Source: Synergistes jonesii (GTDB taxonomy: Bacteria; Synergistota; Synergistia; Synergistales; Synergistaceae). Taken from it: a stretch of DNA of 64,000 nucleotides. Below the pieces are notes generated by a model that was not told the origin of the DNA, ran no database searches, and saw nothing but the letters and a program-made list of their open reading frames with translations. The stretch lies in contig NZ_JMKI01000036.1 of the NCBI RefSeq assembly GCF_000712295.1, positions 62,001-126,000 on the forward strand, in the 5' to 3' direction. Made by a program: the position numbers and the translations under genes. How positions within the stretch are numbered: the stretch's first letter is position 1; every line of letters starts with the position of its first letter. Shown piece after piece: positions 1-8,905 of this stretch.

Positions 1-32
1 CTGTACGCGCCGAAGATTCCGCTCATATCGCG

Positions 33-746
33 CTATTCCGAGATCCTCTTCCAGATTTCCTCGTATGCTCCGAGTACGTCGCCCAAGTCTTTGCGGAAGC
101 GGTCCTTGTCGAGATGGTCTCCCGTCGAGCTGTCCCAGAAGCGGCAGGTGTCGGGGGAGATCTCATCGGCGAGCATCAGATTGCCGTCGGCGTCCTTGCC
201 GAATTCGAGCTTGAAGTCGACGAGCACCACGCTCTTCTTTGCGAAATAATCCCTGAGTATCTCGTTCACGCGGAAGGAAATTTCCTTGATCTTGTCGAGC
301 TCTTCCTTCGTCGCCCAGCCGAAGAGCAGCGCGTGGTCCTCGATGATGAAGGGGTCGCCGAGCGCGTCGTCCTTGTAGCTCAGCTCGAAGAGCGGGCGCG
401 GAAGCTTGATTCCTTCGGCGACGCCGAGGCGCTTGCAGAGCGAGCCCGTCGTGATGTTGCGGATGATCACTTCGAGCGGGACTATCTTGACGCGCTTGAC
501 GAGCTGGTGGGTGTCGTCGAGCTGTTTGACGAAGTGCGACTCTACGCCGCCGTCGGCGAGGATTTTGAAAAGCTTCGACGATATGTTGTTGTTGAGCACG
601 CCCTTGCCGCTCATCGTCGCCTTTTTCTGTCCGTTGAAGGCTGTGAAGCTGTCCTTGTACTCGACGATCACATATTTTGGGTCTTCAGTTGTGTAAAGCC
701 TTTTCGCTTTGCCTTCATAAATAAAATCCTTCTTTGTGAGCTCCAT
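33..746 (-). CDS. purC: Phosphoribosylaminoimidazole-succinocarboxamide (SAICAR) synthase
   Basis: Cytoplasmic purine enzyme that joins CAIR and aspartate using ATP to give SAICAR. The 237-residue length is normal for bacterial PurC. Visible family motifs are the N-terminal YEGKAKRLY ATP-binding strand (about residue 10), the LEVIIRNITTGSL signature (about 92-104), LVDFKLEFG (about 175) and the LADEISPDTCRFW segment (about 193-205). The ATG has a GGAGG site 8 bases upstream. It is the last gene seen in the minus-strand run purS-Q-L-F-C, 54 bases after purF, so it is presumably co-transcribed from the purS promoter. The operon may continue past the left edge. Identity is secure. Confidence 0.97.
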   Translation of the reverse strand: MELTKKDFIYEGKAKRLYTTEDPKYVIVEYKDSFTAFNGQKKATMSGKGVLNNNISSKLFKILADGGVESHFVKQLDDTHQLVKRVKIVPLEVIIRNITTGSLCKRLGVAEGIKLPRPLFELSYKDDALGDPFIIEDHALLFGWATKEELDKIKEISFRVNEILRDYFAKKSVVLVDFKLEFGKDADGNLMLADEISPDTCRFWDSSTGDHLDKDRFRKDLGDVLGAYEEIWKRISE

Positions 747-800
747 TGCAATTCCTCCGTTATGTATTTGAAAATAATTTCCGTTTCTCTTTTGCGTCCG

Positions 801-2174
801 TCAGACTTCCAGCCGTCCGCCGCTTTCTTCTTCGTCGAGGTAGCCGCCGTCGAAGCAGGCGGTGCAGAGTTCCTCGCGCGGAAGTCCTATCGATTCGCAG
901 AGCTCTTCGCAGCTGATGTAGCGCAATGTGTCCGCGCCTATCTTTACGCGCAGCTCCTCGATGTCGCTTTGAGCCGCGATCAGCTCCTCGGAGCTGGGCG
1001 TGTCTATGCCGTAGTAGCATGGATAGCGCACAGGCGGGGAGGCGATGCGCATGTGCACCTTTTTCGCGCCGGCGCCGCGTATCGTCGAGACCGTGCGCCC
1101 GGCCGTGGTGCCGCGGACGATGGAATCGTCCACGATGACGGCTTCCTTGCCGTCGAATATGCCGGGCTGCGGGTTCAGCTTGATCTTCACGCCGGCTTCG
1201 CGCACGCGCTGCGTCGGCTGTATGAAGGTCCTTCCGACGTAGCGGTTGCGGACGACGCCGGCCTCGAAGGGCACCCCCGCCTCCTGGGCGAGGCCGAGCG
1301 CCGCTAAGGTCCCGCTGTCCGGCATGCCCGCGACTATCGAATTTTGTGGGCACTTCCCGCCGCGCGCGAGACAGGCGCCGAGGTTCTTTCTCGCCGCGTA
1401 TACCGAACGCCCGTCTATCACGCTGTCCGGACGCGCGAAATAAACGTATTCGAAGGAGCAGTGGCGGAGGCGCTGCGCCGTTATCGGGAGCCTGCGCGAA
1501 ATGACGCCGCGCCTGTCGATCACGAGTATCTCTCCCGCTTCGACGTCGCGGAGGAATTCCGCGCCGATTATCTCGAAGGCGCAGGACTCCGAGGCGACGA
1601 AATAATCGTCGCCGCGCCTGCCGAGCGCAAGGGGCCTGAACCCCCACGGGTCGCGCGCCGCGATCAGACAGTCCTCAAAAAGGACCGCTATGCTGTACGC
1701 GCCTGTGATCTTCGTCAGCGCGTTTTCAAGCGCTTCGAGCTGCACGGTCGAGGGCTGGTGCGCCATCAGCTGTATTATCGTCTCCGTGTCGCAGGTCGTC
1801 TGGAATATCGCGCCCCGGTTCGCGAGATAGCTTGAAAGCGCAGTCGCGTTAGTAAGGTTGCCGTTGTGGGCTATCGCTACGGGGCCTTGCGCGTAATTGG
1901 CGCCGAGCGGCTGGCTGTTTTCCCTCTCCGTGCCGCCGGCCGTCGCGTAGCGCACATGACCTATCGCCGCGTGCGCCTCTATCTCGGCGAGCTCGTTCTG
2001 TTGCAGGGCTTCGTGGACGAGGCCGAGCCCCTTCTTTATATGGACCGAACCTCCCTGAGTCCACGCCACGCCCGCGGAAAGCTGCCCTCTATGCTGAAGC
2101 GCAGAGAGCCCCAGATATACGTCTTCAAGCACAGGCGCGCCGCTTGCGCTGTACGCCCCGAAAACTCCGCACAT
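801..2174 (-). CDS. purF: Amidophosphoribosyltransferase
   Basis: Catalyses the first committed purine step: PRPP plus glutamine gives phosphoribosylamine. An N-terminal Ntn glutaminase domain begins directly MCGVFGAY, so Cys2 becomes the nucleophile after Met removal. No propeptide is encoded, unlike the Bacillus enzyme. The phosphoribosyltransferase half carries the PRPP loop VIVDDSIVRGTT. Cysteines in HCSFEYVYF (about residue 240), YPCYYGID and C-terminal CTAC lie where Bacillus-type PurF binds its [4Fe-4S] cluster, so a cluster is likely. The start lies 3 bases after the purL stop, and its ribosome site is inside the end of purL, suggesting translational coupling. 457 residues is typical. 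Confidence 0.97.
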   Translation of the reverse strand: MCGVFGAYSASGAPVLEDVYLGLSALQHRGQLSAGVAWTQGGSVHIKKGLGLVHEALQQNELAEIEAHAAIGHVRYATAGGTERENSQPLGANYAQGPVAIAHNGNLTNATALSSYLANRGAIFQTTCDTETIIQLMAHQPSTVQLEALENALTKITGAYSIAVLFEDCLIAARDPWGFRPLALGRRGDDYFVASESCAFEIIGAEFLRDVEAGEILVIDRRGVISRRLPITAQRLRHCSFEYVYFARPDSVIDGRSVYAARKNLGACLARGGKCPQNSIVAGMPDSGTLAALGLAQEAGVPFEAGVVRNRYVGRTFIQPTQRVREAGVKIKLNPQPGIFDGKEAVIVDDSIVRGTTAGRTVSTIRGAGAKKVHMRIASPPVRYPCYYGIDTPSSEELIAAQSDIEELRVKIGADTLRYISCEELCESIGLPREELCTACFDGGYLDEEESGGRLEV

Positions 2175-2177
2175 TTA

Positions 2178-4328
2178 TTACTCTTCCCCCGAAAAGGCTT
2201 TTTCAAGCTCCGAAAGCGGTACGTTCAAAATATCTTTCCAGGCGAAGCCCCTTCCGCCGGCCCTTCCCGCCTTCGTAAGCGGGAAGCCTTGCCAAATCCT
2301 CTCGAACTCCGCGGCCTTTTCCGGCGCGACGGCGTAGATGGCGCGCGCTCCGCCCTCGGAAAAGAGGAGCGATTCGACGGATTTTTCCGGCGCGAGGGTT
2401 ATCTCCATGCCGACGCCGGAGGCTATCGCTTCGTTCGCAAGCGCCGTCGCGAGTCCGCCGCCGGCAATGACGCGCCCCGAATCGGCGGCCTGCGCCCGAG
2501 CCGTTTTTATTGCGCGCTCGCGGAAGTTCTTCTCCGCTTCGAAGTCCGGCTCGACCGTTTTGCCGAGAGGCTTTCCGCTTTTGCGGCTCTGGTATCGCGA
2601 AGACGAGAGGGAACCTTCGATCTTTCCCACCGTATAGATATAGTCGCCATCTTTTGTCCTTCCGGAGCGCGTTATCTTCTCTCTGTCGATTACGAGGCCG
2701 GCCGCGACGACGAGCGGCGTCGGATATATCCTTCCCGACGCCGTTTCGTTGTAGAGGCTGACGTTGCCCGAGACGACGGGGCAGTCGAGCGCGCGGCAGC
2801 TGTCCGCAAGTCCGCGGACGCACTCCTTGAGCTCGTAGAATTTGTCGGGCTGCTCGGGCGACGCGAAGTTGAGGCAGTTCGTCATGCCGAGCGTATCGGC
2901 TCCCGTCAGCCACAGCCCGCGCAGCGCGAGCGCCATCGTCTCGGCCGCTCCGCAGTACGGGTCCGTCCAACACTTGTAAGGCTCGGCCTCCATCGTCAGC
3001 ACGCAGGCGCGGCGCGTCTTTGGAACTTCGACTACGGCGGCCGGCTCGCCGGGCCCCGCTATCGTGTGAAGCTGCACCATAGAGTCATACTGCTCCCAGA
3101 TCGCGTCCTTCCTGCGCCCGTTCGGGCATGAGAGCATTGTTGTGAGCTCCTTTGCCGGATCCTCCGACGCGAGCGTCGAAAGGTCTATCGCACGGCGTTC
3201 CGGCATGTCCTTCGGCTCTTCGGCGGGCCAGGAGAGCTCCGGCGCGCTGCCGAGTATCGACGTCGGCAGGTCGGCTTCGAGCGCGCCGTTCCTGTAGACG
3301 CGGTAGCGCTTGCCCTCCGTCATTTCGCCGACCGCCGCGCAGTCGAGACCGTAATGTTTCGCCGTAGCGAAAACCGGCGCGAGCTTTTCTTTTTCTACTA
3401 TCAGAAGCATCCTTTCCTGCGATTCGGAGAGGAATATTTCCCATGAAAGCATGTCGGCTTCGCGCAGAGGAATCTTTTCTACGAATATGTCGATGCCGCA
3501 GCCGCTCTTGTGCGCTATCTCGCTCGACGAGGAGAGTATCCCAGCGGCGCCCATGTCCTGCATCGAAGCGATCATATTTTTGTCGAGCAGCTCTAAGCAG
3601 CACTCTATGAGGAGCTTTTCTTCGAAGGGGTCGCCTATCTGTATTTGCGGCTTGCTCGCCCTTGCATCCTCGTCGAGCTCGCGCGACGCGAAGGAGGCGC
3701 CGGCTATCCCGTCGCGCCCGGTCTTGGAGCCGAGCAGCACCGCGCAGTCTCCTGGCTTCGCGGTCTGAGAGCTCGCCATCTTGTCGAGACGCACGAAGCC
3801 GGCGCTGAAGGCGTTCACCAGCGGATTGTCATTATAGGCCGGCGAATAAAACGTTTTGCCGCCGACTACGGGGACGCCTACCGCGTTGCCGTAGGCGCCG
3901 ATGCCCTCGACTATGCCCTTGGCGAGATTCCGCGTCTTGCAGAGGTTCGCGTCGCCGAAGAAAAGGCCGTCCATCGAGACCGAGGGGCGTGCGCCCATCG
4001 CGATGATGTCGCGGATTATGCCGCCGACTCCCGTGGCCGCGCCCTGGAACGGGGCGACGGCCGAAGGATGGTTGTGGCTTTCGACCTTGAAGGCGAAGCC
4101 CCAGCCCTCGCCCATATCTACGACGCCGGCGTTCTCGCCCTGCCCCTGAAGCACGTATCTGCCCTTCGACGGGTAAGTGCGCAGCAGCGGACGCGTCGAT
4201 TTATAGCTGCAATGCTCCGACCACATTACGCCGACGAGCTCCAGTTCAAGGGCGTTCGGCTCGCGTCCGAGCAGTTCTGTTATCCTTTTATATTCTGATT
4301 CTGAAAGTCCGACTTCGCGAAAGCCCAT
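2178..4328 (-). CDS. purL: Phosphoribosylformylglycinamidine synthase, large subunit
   Basis: ATP-dependent FGAM synthase core of the three-protein (PurS-PurQ-PurL) type. The 716 residues match the small Bacillus-like PurL (about 740), not the 1,300-residue fused enzyme. Motifs visible include the N-terminal GLSESEYKRI, the VMWSEHCSYKSTR active-site segment with its conserved His, the VESHNHPSAVAPF catalytic loop and two AIR-synthase-like ATP-binding halves. It lies between purQ (2-base gap) and purF (3-base gap) in one operon. It needs ammonia channelled from PurQ and the PurS bridge, both encoded immediately upstream. Nothing unusual is seen. Confidence 0.97.
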   Translation of the reverse strand: MGFREVGLSESEYKRITELLGREPNALELELVGVMWSEHCSYKSTRPLLRTYPSKGRYVLQGQGENAGVVDMGEGWGFAFKVESHNHPSAVAPFQGAATGVGGIIRDIIAMGARPSVSMDGLFFGDANLCKTRNLAKGIVEGIGAYGNAVGVPVVGGKTFYSPAYNDNPLVNAFSAGFVRLDKMASSQTAKPGDCAVLLGSKTGRDGIAGASFASRELDEDARASKPQIQIGDPFEEKLLIECCLELLDKNMIASMQDMGAAGILSSSSEIAHKSGCGIDIFVEKIPLREADMLSWEIFLSESQERMLLIVEKEKLAPVFATAKHYGLDCAAVGEMTEGKRYRVYRNGALEADLPTSILGSAPELSWPAEEPKDMPERRAIDLSTLASEDPAKELTTMLSCPNGRRKDAIWEQYDSMVQLHTIAGPGEPAAVVEVPKTRRACVLTMEAEPYKCWTDPYCGAAETMALALRGLWLTGADTLGMTNCLNFASPEQPDKFYELKECVRGLADSCRALDCPVVSGNVSLYNETASGRIYPTPLVVAAGLVIDREKITRSGRTKDGDYIYTVGKIEGSLSSSRYQSRKSGKPLGKTVEPDFEAEKNFRERAIKTARAQAADSGRVIAGGGLATALANEAIASGVGMEITLAPEKSVESLLFSEGGARAIYAVAPEKAAEFERIWQGFPLTKAGRAGGRGFAWKDILNVPLSELEKAFSGEE

Positions 4329-4330
4329 TT

Positions 4331-5041
4331 CTAAGCACCTCTTTCTGCAAAATCACGCGCTATCGAAAGCCAGAAAGCGCCGCCGTCGGAGCCGCCGTTT
4401 AAGTGAGCCACAGTCGAGCGCTCTGGGTGCGGCATAAGTCCTAAAACGTTCCCCTCTTCGTTGCAGATGCCGGCGATGCCGTTCAGCGCCCCGTTCGGCG
4501 CGAACCTTTCGCCGGCCTCTCCGCTCACGGGGTCGGCGTAGCGGAAGACCACACGCCCGTCATCTTCCAGCTGCCGGAGTTCCTTTGGCGGCAGGAAGTA
4601 AAGTCCCTCGTGGTGGGCGATGGGGTACTGCACTATCCCGCCCTTTTTGAGTCCGGAGGTGAAGCGGTTCTCCGTCTGCTCGACGCGCAGCCAGCATTTT
4701 CTGCAGATGAAGGTCGTGCTCGTATTCGCAAGCAGCGCTCCCGGCAGCAGCCCGCTCTCCGTCAGCACCTGAAAGCCGTTGCAGATGCCGAGCAGGCGCC
4801 TGCCGGCGGCGGCGTGGCGGCGGACGGCGCCGATGATCGGCGAATGCGCCGCCATCGCGCCGGAGCGCAGATAGTCGCCGTATGAGAAGCCGCCGGGCAA
4901 AATAACGAGGTCCGGCTCGGAGGCGAATTCTCGTTCCTCATGCCAGACCATATCGACGGGCGTTTTAAGCGTTTCGCTGACCGCGCGCCGCACGTCGCGG
5001 TCGCAGTTGCTTCCGGGAAAGACAACGACAGCCGTTCTCAT
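4331..5041 (-). CDS. purQ: Phosphoribosylformylglycinamidine synthase, glutaminase subunit
   Basis: Class I glutamine amidotransferase that supplies ammonia to PurL. The protein begins MRTAVVVFPGSNCDRD, a classic PurQ N-terminus. A longer reading frame extends 22 codons upstream but overlaps purS and is not PurQ-like, so the ATG at 5041 is chosen. The nucleophile elbow LLGICNGFQVL contains the catalytic Cys. The His-x-Glu end of the triad is in MPHPERS near the C-terminus. About 236 residues is the normal size. It begins 2 bases after the purS stop, so coupled translation with the structural partner is likely. Confidence 0.96.
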   Translation of the reverse strand: MRTAVVVFPGSNCDRDVRRAVSETLKTPVDMVWHEEREFASEPDLVILPGGFSYGDYLRSGAMAAHSPIIGAVRRHAAAGRRLLGICNGFQVLTESGLLPGALLANTSTTFICRKCWLRVEQTENRFTSGLKKGGIVQYPIAHHEGLYFLPPKELRQLEDDGRVVFRYADPVSGEAGERFAPNGALNGIAGICNEEGNVLGLMPHPERSTVAHLNGGSDGGAFWLSIARDFAERGA

Positions 5042-5043
5042 CG

Positions 5044-5292
5044 CTATGCTTCCCGCAGCGAGATGCTGTAAGTTTCTATCAGGTCGTTCGCCAAGAGGTC
5101 GCAGCACATCTCCTTCACGCGCTCCGCGGCTGCCTCTCCGTTGTCGGCCTCCAGCTTCATCGTAACGATTCTTCCCACGCGGACGTCGCTTACATCGTAG
5201 CCGAGTTGGCCGAGCGTCTTTTCCACGGCCTTGCCCTGTGTGTCAAGAACTCCCATGCGCGGGGTGATCACGGCCTCTGCATGAAAAATCAT
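5044..5292 (-). CDS. purS: Phosphoribosylformylglycinamidine synthase subunit PurS
   Basis: Small dimeric protein (82 residues) that bridges PurQ and PurL in the FGAM synthase complex. It shows the PurS features GVLDTQGKAVEKTLGQLGY (about 14-32), the VRVGR strand and the DLLANDLIETY C-terminal segment. It is the first gene of the purine operon. The ATG at 5292 has AGGAGG 9 bases upstream. A second in-frame ATG at 5282 would remove three residues and cannot be excluded. The leader from the predicted promoter is only about 65 bases, so transcription is probably controlled at the promoter and not by a riboswitch. Confidence 0.95.
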   Translation of the reverse strand: MIFHAEAVITPRMGVLDTQGKAVEKTLGQLGYDVSDVRVGRIVTMKLEADNGEAAAERVKEMCCDLLANDLIETYSISLREA

Positions 5293-5364
5293 GAAAAACT
5301 TCCTCCTTGAGATTTCTTTTTACTTTTAACTCATCGCAGCAAAATTATCTATAACTTGGTTGAT

Positions 5365-5393
5365 AATATAGTTTAAATCCCTTTAAATGTCAA
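5365..5393 (-). promoter_or_regulatory. Sigma-70 promoter of the purine operon
   Basis: On the minus strand TTGACA (5393-5388) is followed after exactly 17 bases by TATATT (5370-5365). This is a near-consensus vegetative promoter about 75 bases before the purS start codon. The spacer has a short symmetrical TTTAAAGGGATTTAAA stretch that could be an operator, but no regulator is identified. Confidence 0.8.
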
Positions 5394-5630
5394 TATATTT
5401 AACGCGTCGGCGCGGTTGTCGCAGATATTTTTTAATTGACCGGCCGATTTGTACCTTCAATAGACGCGATGTGATCATTATAAACAGGAATGCGTCGATC
5501 TGTTTGCGTTAATCTGTTAAAGCGTCCTATCGGCTCGGCAAATCGGCGTTGATAAACGTTTTCGCAAAATAAGCAAAATAAATAATTAATATATGAGTTT
5601 TTAATAATTTAAAGACTAAAGGTTTGAAAA
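5394..5630. other. Non-coding divergent region between pur and liv operons
   Basis: About 240 bases between the two divergent promoters with no credible gene. The right half (about 5570-5630) is very AT-rich, suggesting UP-element or curved DNA upstream of the livK promoter. I saw no riboswitch core or strong hairpin. Confidence 0.6.
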
Positions 5631-5658
5631 TTGACTGAACGTAAAATACCATTATAAT
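5631..5658 (+). promoter_or_regulatory. Sigma-70 promoter of livK
   Basis: TTGACT (5631-5636), 16-base spacer, perfect TATAAT (5653-5658), preceded by an AT-rich tract. The predicted transcript starts about 45 bases before the livK ATG, which has a GGGAGGT ribosome site at 5694-5700. Confidence 0.82.
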
Positions 5659-5711
5659 AAAGCTTGAGCGAAGATTCAGCCGCTCAAATAAAAGGGAGGT
5701 AGATATACACC

Positions 5712-6977
5712 ATGAAACTGAGTAAGCGCACCGCAATAGTCGTTATGTTAGTCTTGTGCACCGCGCTCTTCGCGTCGGCCGCGGCGTTTGCGGCCGAAGA
5801 AATCAAGGTAGGAGCGCTCTTCCCGCTGACGGGGCCGGCCGCGGTCTCCGGACAGAACTGCGTCAATTCCGTGCTGGCCGCCGCCGACGTCATCAATACT
5901 AAGAATCCCGACATCAAAGCCCCGCTCGCGGCCGGCGAAGGGCTTGTGGGCGGCAAGTACGTCATCAAAATAGTGCCGGCGGACCACCAGGGCAAGCCCG
6001 ACGTCGCAAAGTCCGAAGCGGAACGCCTCTACAATCAAGAGAAGGTCTTCGCGGTGATCGGATGCTACAACAGCTCCGCGACGAAGCCCGCGAGCGCGGT
6101 CGCCGAACGCGCGAAAAAAATATTCCTCTGCGGCTGCTCGAGCTCGGCCGCTCTGACGGAGCGCGGTTATAAATATTTCTTCCGCCATGCTCCGACCGAC
6201 GCTATCGAATCCGTCGAGTTCGTGGACTATATCGCCTATCTCAACAAAGAGAAGAACGCCGGCATAAAGACGCTCGGCGTGATCTATGAGAACACCGAAT
6301 TCGGAAAGCACGCCGCCGACGAGGCGAGAAAGGCCGCCAAAAGGGCGGATCTTGAGATCGTGGCCGACGTCCCATTCAACAACGGCGCTACGAACCTCAA
6401 CAGCGAGGTCCAGAAGCTGAAGTCGGCCAACCCCGACGCTGTCTTCGGCGCGGCGCTGGGCGGCGACTACTCGCTGTGGGTCCGCACGATGAAGCAGGTC
6501 AACTGGCTCCCGAAGATCGCGATCAACTACTGCACGGGCTATCAGAACCCGGCGGTGCAGAAGGAGCTCGGCTCCGACGGCAACTTCTTCATGGGCGGCA
6601 TGGGCTATTCGCCGGAGCTCGCCAAGAAGTTCATGCCAGAAGCCATAAAGATTCAGGATAAGTACTACACGCCGAGAAGCAAGCAGCCGTTCGATAGCGA
6701 CTCCATACAGGAGGCCGTCATGCTGATGGTCCTCGCGCAGGCCATCGAAAAGGCCGGAGGCCCCGACACCGAGAAAGTCGCAAAGATAATCCAGACGGAT
6801 GAATTCCCCTCGGTCATGTCGCTCTCCGGCAGGGTGAAGTTCTCGTCCGACGGACAGAACGCCGAAGCCCTTTCCGTCATCACACAGCTCCACGAGCAGA
6901 AATACCAGACTGTCTTCCCGCTCAAGTACAAAGATTCGGAGCCCACGCTTCCCATGACTCCTTGGGATAAGAGATAG
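5712..6977 (+). CDS. livK: Branched-chain amino-acid ABC transporter, substrate-binding protein
   Basis: Periplasmic ligand-binding component (LivJ/LivK, Peripla_BP_6 family) that delivers amino acids to the LivHM channel. It has a clear signal peptide (positive KLSKR, hydrophobic core, cleavage about AFA-A at residue 27). The mature part opens EEIKVGALFPLTGPAA, diagnostic of the family. 421 residues is slightly longer than E. coli LivK (about 370). Leu/Ile/Val is the family default, but in Synergistota such proteins could bind other amino acids. It is first in the operon with its own strong promoter, and a terminator-like hairpin follows it, so it should be made in excess over the permease. 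Confidence 0.93.
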   Translation: MKLSKRTAIVVMLVLCTALFASAAAFAAEEIKVGALFPLTGPAAVSGQNCVNSVLAAADVINTKNPDIKAPLAAGEGLVGGKYVIKIVPADHQGKPDVAKSEAERLYNQEKVFAVIGCYNSSATKPASAVAERAKKIFLCGCSSSAALTERGYKYFFRHAPTDAIESVEFVDYIAYLNKEKNAGIKTLGVIYENTEFGKHAADEARKAAKRADLEIVADVPFNNGATNLNSEVQKLKSANPDAVFGAALGGDYSLWVRTMKQVNWLPKIAINYCTGYQNPAVQKELGSDGNFFMGGMGYSPELAKKFMPEAIKIQDKYYTPRSKQPFDSDSIQEAVMLMVLAQAIEKAGGPDTEKVAKIIQTDEFPSVMSLSGRVKFSSDGQNAEALSVITQLHEQKYQTVFPLKYKDSEPTLPMTPWDKR

Positions 6978-6998
6978 TTACATAATCGAGCGTTTTCC

Positions 6999-7031
6999 GG
7001 CGGGGCATAAAGCTATGCCTCGCCTTTTTTT
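6999..7031 (+). terminator. Intrinsic terminator/attenuator between livK and livH
   Basis: An 11-bp stem (6999-7009 with 7014-7024, one G-U pair), AAGC loop and seven T residues form a textbook rho-independent terminator. It lies inside an obvious operon, so it is probably partial, reducing livHMGF expression relative to livK. Confidence 0.85.
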
Positions 7032-7049
7032 CAGCAAGGAGGTCGTTGC

Positions 7050-7910
7050 ATGAGCAATTTTCTGCAAGTCCTGATCGACGGCATACTGAGCGGGCTGCTC
7101 TACGCGCTCGTCGCCGCGGGCCTCAGCATGATCTGGGGCGTTATGGACGTTATCAATTTTGCCCACGGAGAGTTTCTGATGGTGGCTATGTACATATGCT
7201 ACTGGCTGGGCTTTATATTCAAGGTCGATCCGCTCTTCACGTGGGTCGCGGCGGGCATATTCCTCTTCATCTTAGGCGCCGTCACTTACAAATGGATCAT
7301 AAGAAGGAGCCTCGGTAAGGCCGCTATGGCGCCGCTGCTTGCGACCTTCGGCCTTTCCATGTTCCTCAAAAATTTATGTATGAACCGCTTTTCGCCAAAC
7401 TTCCGCCTTCTGTCGGGCACTCTGCTCGACGGGAAGACCTTTGAGATCGGGGGTGCCATTGTATCGGTGCCCCAGTTCGTAACGGGAATCTTCTCGCTCG
7501 TAGTCGTCGTCGCGCTCTACTGGCTCGTGAAGAGGACGCGTCTCGGCTGGGCCATACAGGCGACCGCTATGGACAAGGAAGCGGCTGAACTGATGGGCAT
7601 CGATACCGAGAAAATATTCCTGCTTGTCTTCGGTCTTGGCGGGGCATGCGTCGGAGTGGCTGGCGGGCTTATGACCACATACCTTGCCGTGCATCCCGAA
7701 GTCGGAGGGCTCTTCAGCCTTATAGCCTTCGTCGTTGTGGCTCTCGGAGGCTTCGGCAGTATTCCCGGCGCTTTCGCGGCCGCGATTCTCATCGGGCTCG
7801 TAGAGTCCTTCACCGGCTTCTACGTCGCGGCGGTCCTTAAATATGTCGCGGTCTTCGCAATATATCTGGTAGTTATCCTCGTACGCCCCAAAGGGCTCTT
7901 CGGATGGTGA
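7050..7910 (+). CDS. livH: Branched-chain amino-acid ABC transporter permease LivH
   Basis: Inner-membrane permease with about eight hydrophobic segments. The opening LQVLIDGILSGLLYALVAAGLSMIWGVMDVINFAHGEFLM is the hallmark of LivH (quoted here as adjoining motifs, from residue 4). The EAA-like cytoplasmic loop is near RTRLGWAIQATAMDKEAAELMGI. It ends VRPKGLFG, also typical. 286 residues is close to E. coli LivH (308). An AAGGAGGT site precedes the ATG. It overlaps livM by 7 bases. It pairs with LivM to make the channel powered by LivG/LivF. Confidence 0.95.
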   Translation: MSNFLQVLIDGILSGLLYALVAAGLSMIWGVMDVINFAHGEFLMVAMYICYWLGFIFKVDPLFTWVAAGIFLFILGAVTYKWIIRRSLGKAAMAPLLATFGLSMFLKNLCMNRFSPNFRLLSGTLLDGKTFEIGGAIVSVPQFVTGIFSLVVVVALYWLVKRTRLGWAIQATAMDKEAAELMGIDTEKIFLLVFGLGGACVGVAGGLMTTYLAVHPEVGGLFSLIAFVVVALGGFGSIPGAFAAAILIGLVESFTGFYVAAVLKYVAVFAIYLVVILVRPKGLFGW

Positions 7911-8905
7911 CGGCGATGACTCTGACGAAAAAAGACAAACTCTGGTACGGATTTATCATAGTCGCGGCCATCCTGCCCTGTATACCCGGCGTCATCGGCG
8001 GCGGCTCCTTCTTCGGTCACGTCGCGACGATGGTGCTGCTGTACGCCGCTATGGCGCAGTCCTGGAACATCATAAGCGGCTACTGCGGGCAGGTCTCATT
8101 CGGGCACTCGGTCTTTTTCGGGATCGGCGCCTACGCCGCCGGGCTCGCCGTCGTCACCTTCGAAACTCTTCCGTGGTACGGCGTGCCGCTGGGGATGCTC
8201 GCCGCGGCTCTCGTCTCTATATTGATAAGCTATCCCTGCTTCAGGCTCAAGGGGCACTACTTCGCGATAGCGACCTTTGCGATAGTCGAGATATTCAACC
8301 GCCTCTTCATGATATGGGACGCGGTGGGCGGGGCTCTCGGCCTCGACTACCCGATCCTGCCGGACGGCTGGGAAAATTTTTCCTGGTCCGACACTAAGAC
8401 GGGCTACTACATCGGCGCCTTGGCGATATTCATAGTCGTCTTCGGCGTCGTCCGCTGGATAGAGAGGCACCGCATGGGCTACTATCTGCTCGCCGTGCGC
8501 GAGGGGCAGGAGACGGCCGAGTCGCTCGGCGTCAACAGTACGATCGTGAAGCTCGGCGCCATGGCGCTCTCGGCCGCGCTCGCGGCTTTGTGCGGCGCCT
8601 TCTTCGCGCAGTACAACTACCGCGTCGACCCTCCGATGGTCATGTCGCTCGATATGTCGATGAAGTTCGTCCTCATCACGATACTCGGCGGAGTGGGCAC
8701 CTTCTGGGGGCCCTTCCTCGGCGCGCTCGTGCTCATCCCGCTGCAGGAATACACAAGGGCATATCTGACCCATTTCGGCGCGGGTATCGACCTGATAATA
8801 TTCGGCATAATAATCATCGTCGTGATGATAAAGGAGCCGCGCGGGATCATGGGGCTTATATCTTACTTTAAAAAAGATAAAGCTGAAGAGGGGGCGAAAA
8901 GTTGA
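7904..8905 (+). CDS. livM: Branched-chain amino-acid ABC transporter permease LivM
   Basis: Second membrane subunit of the Liv transporter, 333 residues with roughly nine to ten membrane segments. Family motifs include WNIISGYCGQVSFGHSVFFGIGAY (about 50-73), the loop REGQETAESLGVN and the C-terminal ILGGVGTFWGPFLGA. The start overlaps livH by 7 bases. An internal ATG at 7916, four codons on, is an equally good start. The stop shares its last base with the livG start. Role and partners follow from the operon: LivH channel partner, ATPases LivG/LivF, binding protein LivK. Confidence 0.94.
   Translation: MVTAMTLTKKDKLWYGFIIVAAILPCIPGVIGGGSFFGHVATMVLLYAAMAQSWNIISGYCGQVSFGHSVFFGIGAYAAGLAVVTFETLPWYGVPLGMLAAALVSILISYPCFRLKGHYFAIATFAIVEIFNRLFMIWDAVGGALGLDYPILPDGWENFSWSDTKTGYYIGALAIFIVVFGVVRWIERHRMGYYLLAVREGQETAESLGVNSTIVKLGAMALSAALAALCGAFFAQYNYRVDPPMVMSLDMSMKFVLITILGGVGTFWGPFLGALVLIPLQEYTRAYLTHFGAGIDLIIFGIIIIVVMIKEPRGIMGLISYFKKDKAEEGAKS

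Noticed and set aside
114-1307. Long open frame on the plus strand opposite purC/purF (397 codons)
   Set aside because: It is an antisense frame kept open by GC-rich codon bias. It spans the purC-purF junction, has no ribosome site or family motif, and the minus-strand genes are certain.
5293-5460. Purine riboswitch before purS
   Set aside because: The predicted transcript leader is only about 65 bases and lacks the conserved three-way junction loops. The promoter explains the region better.
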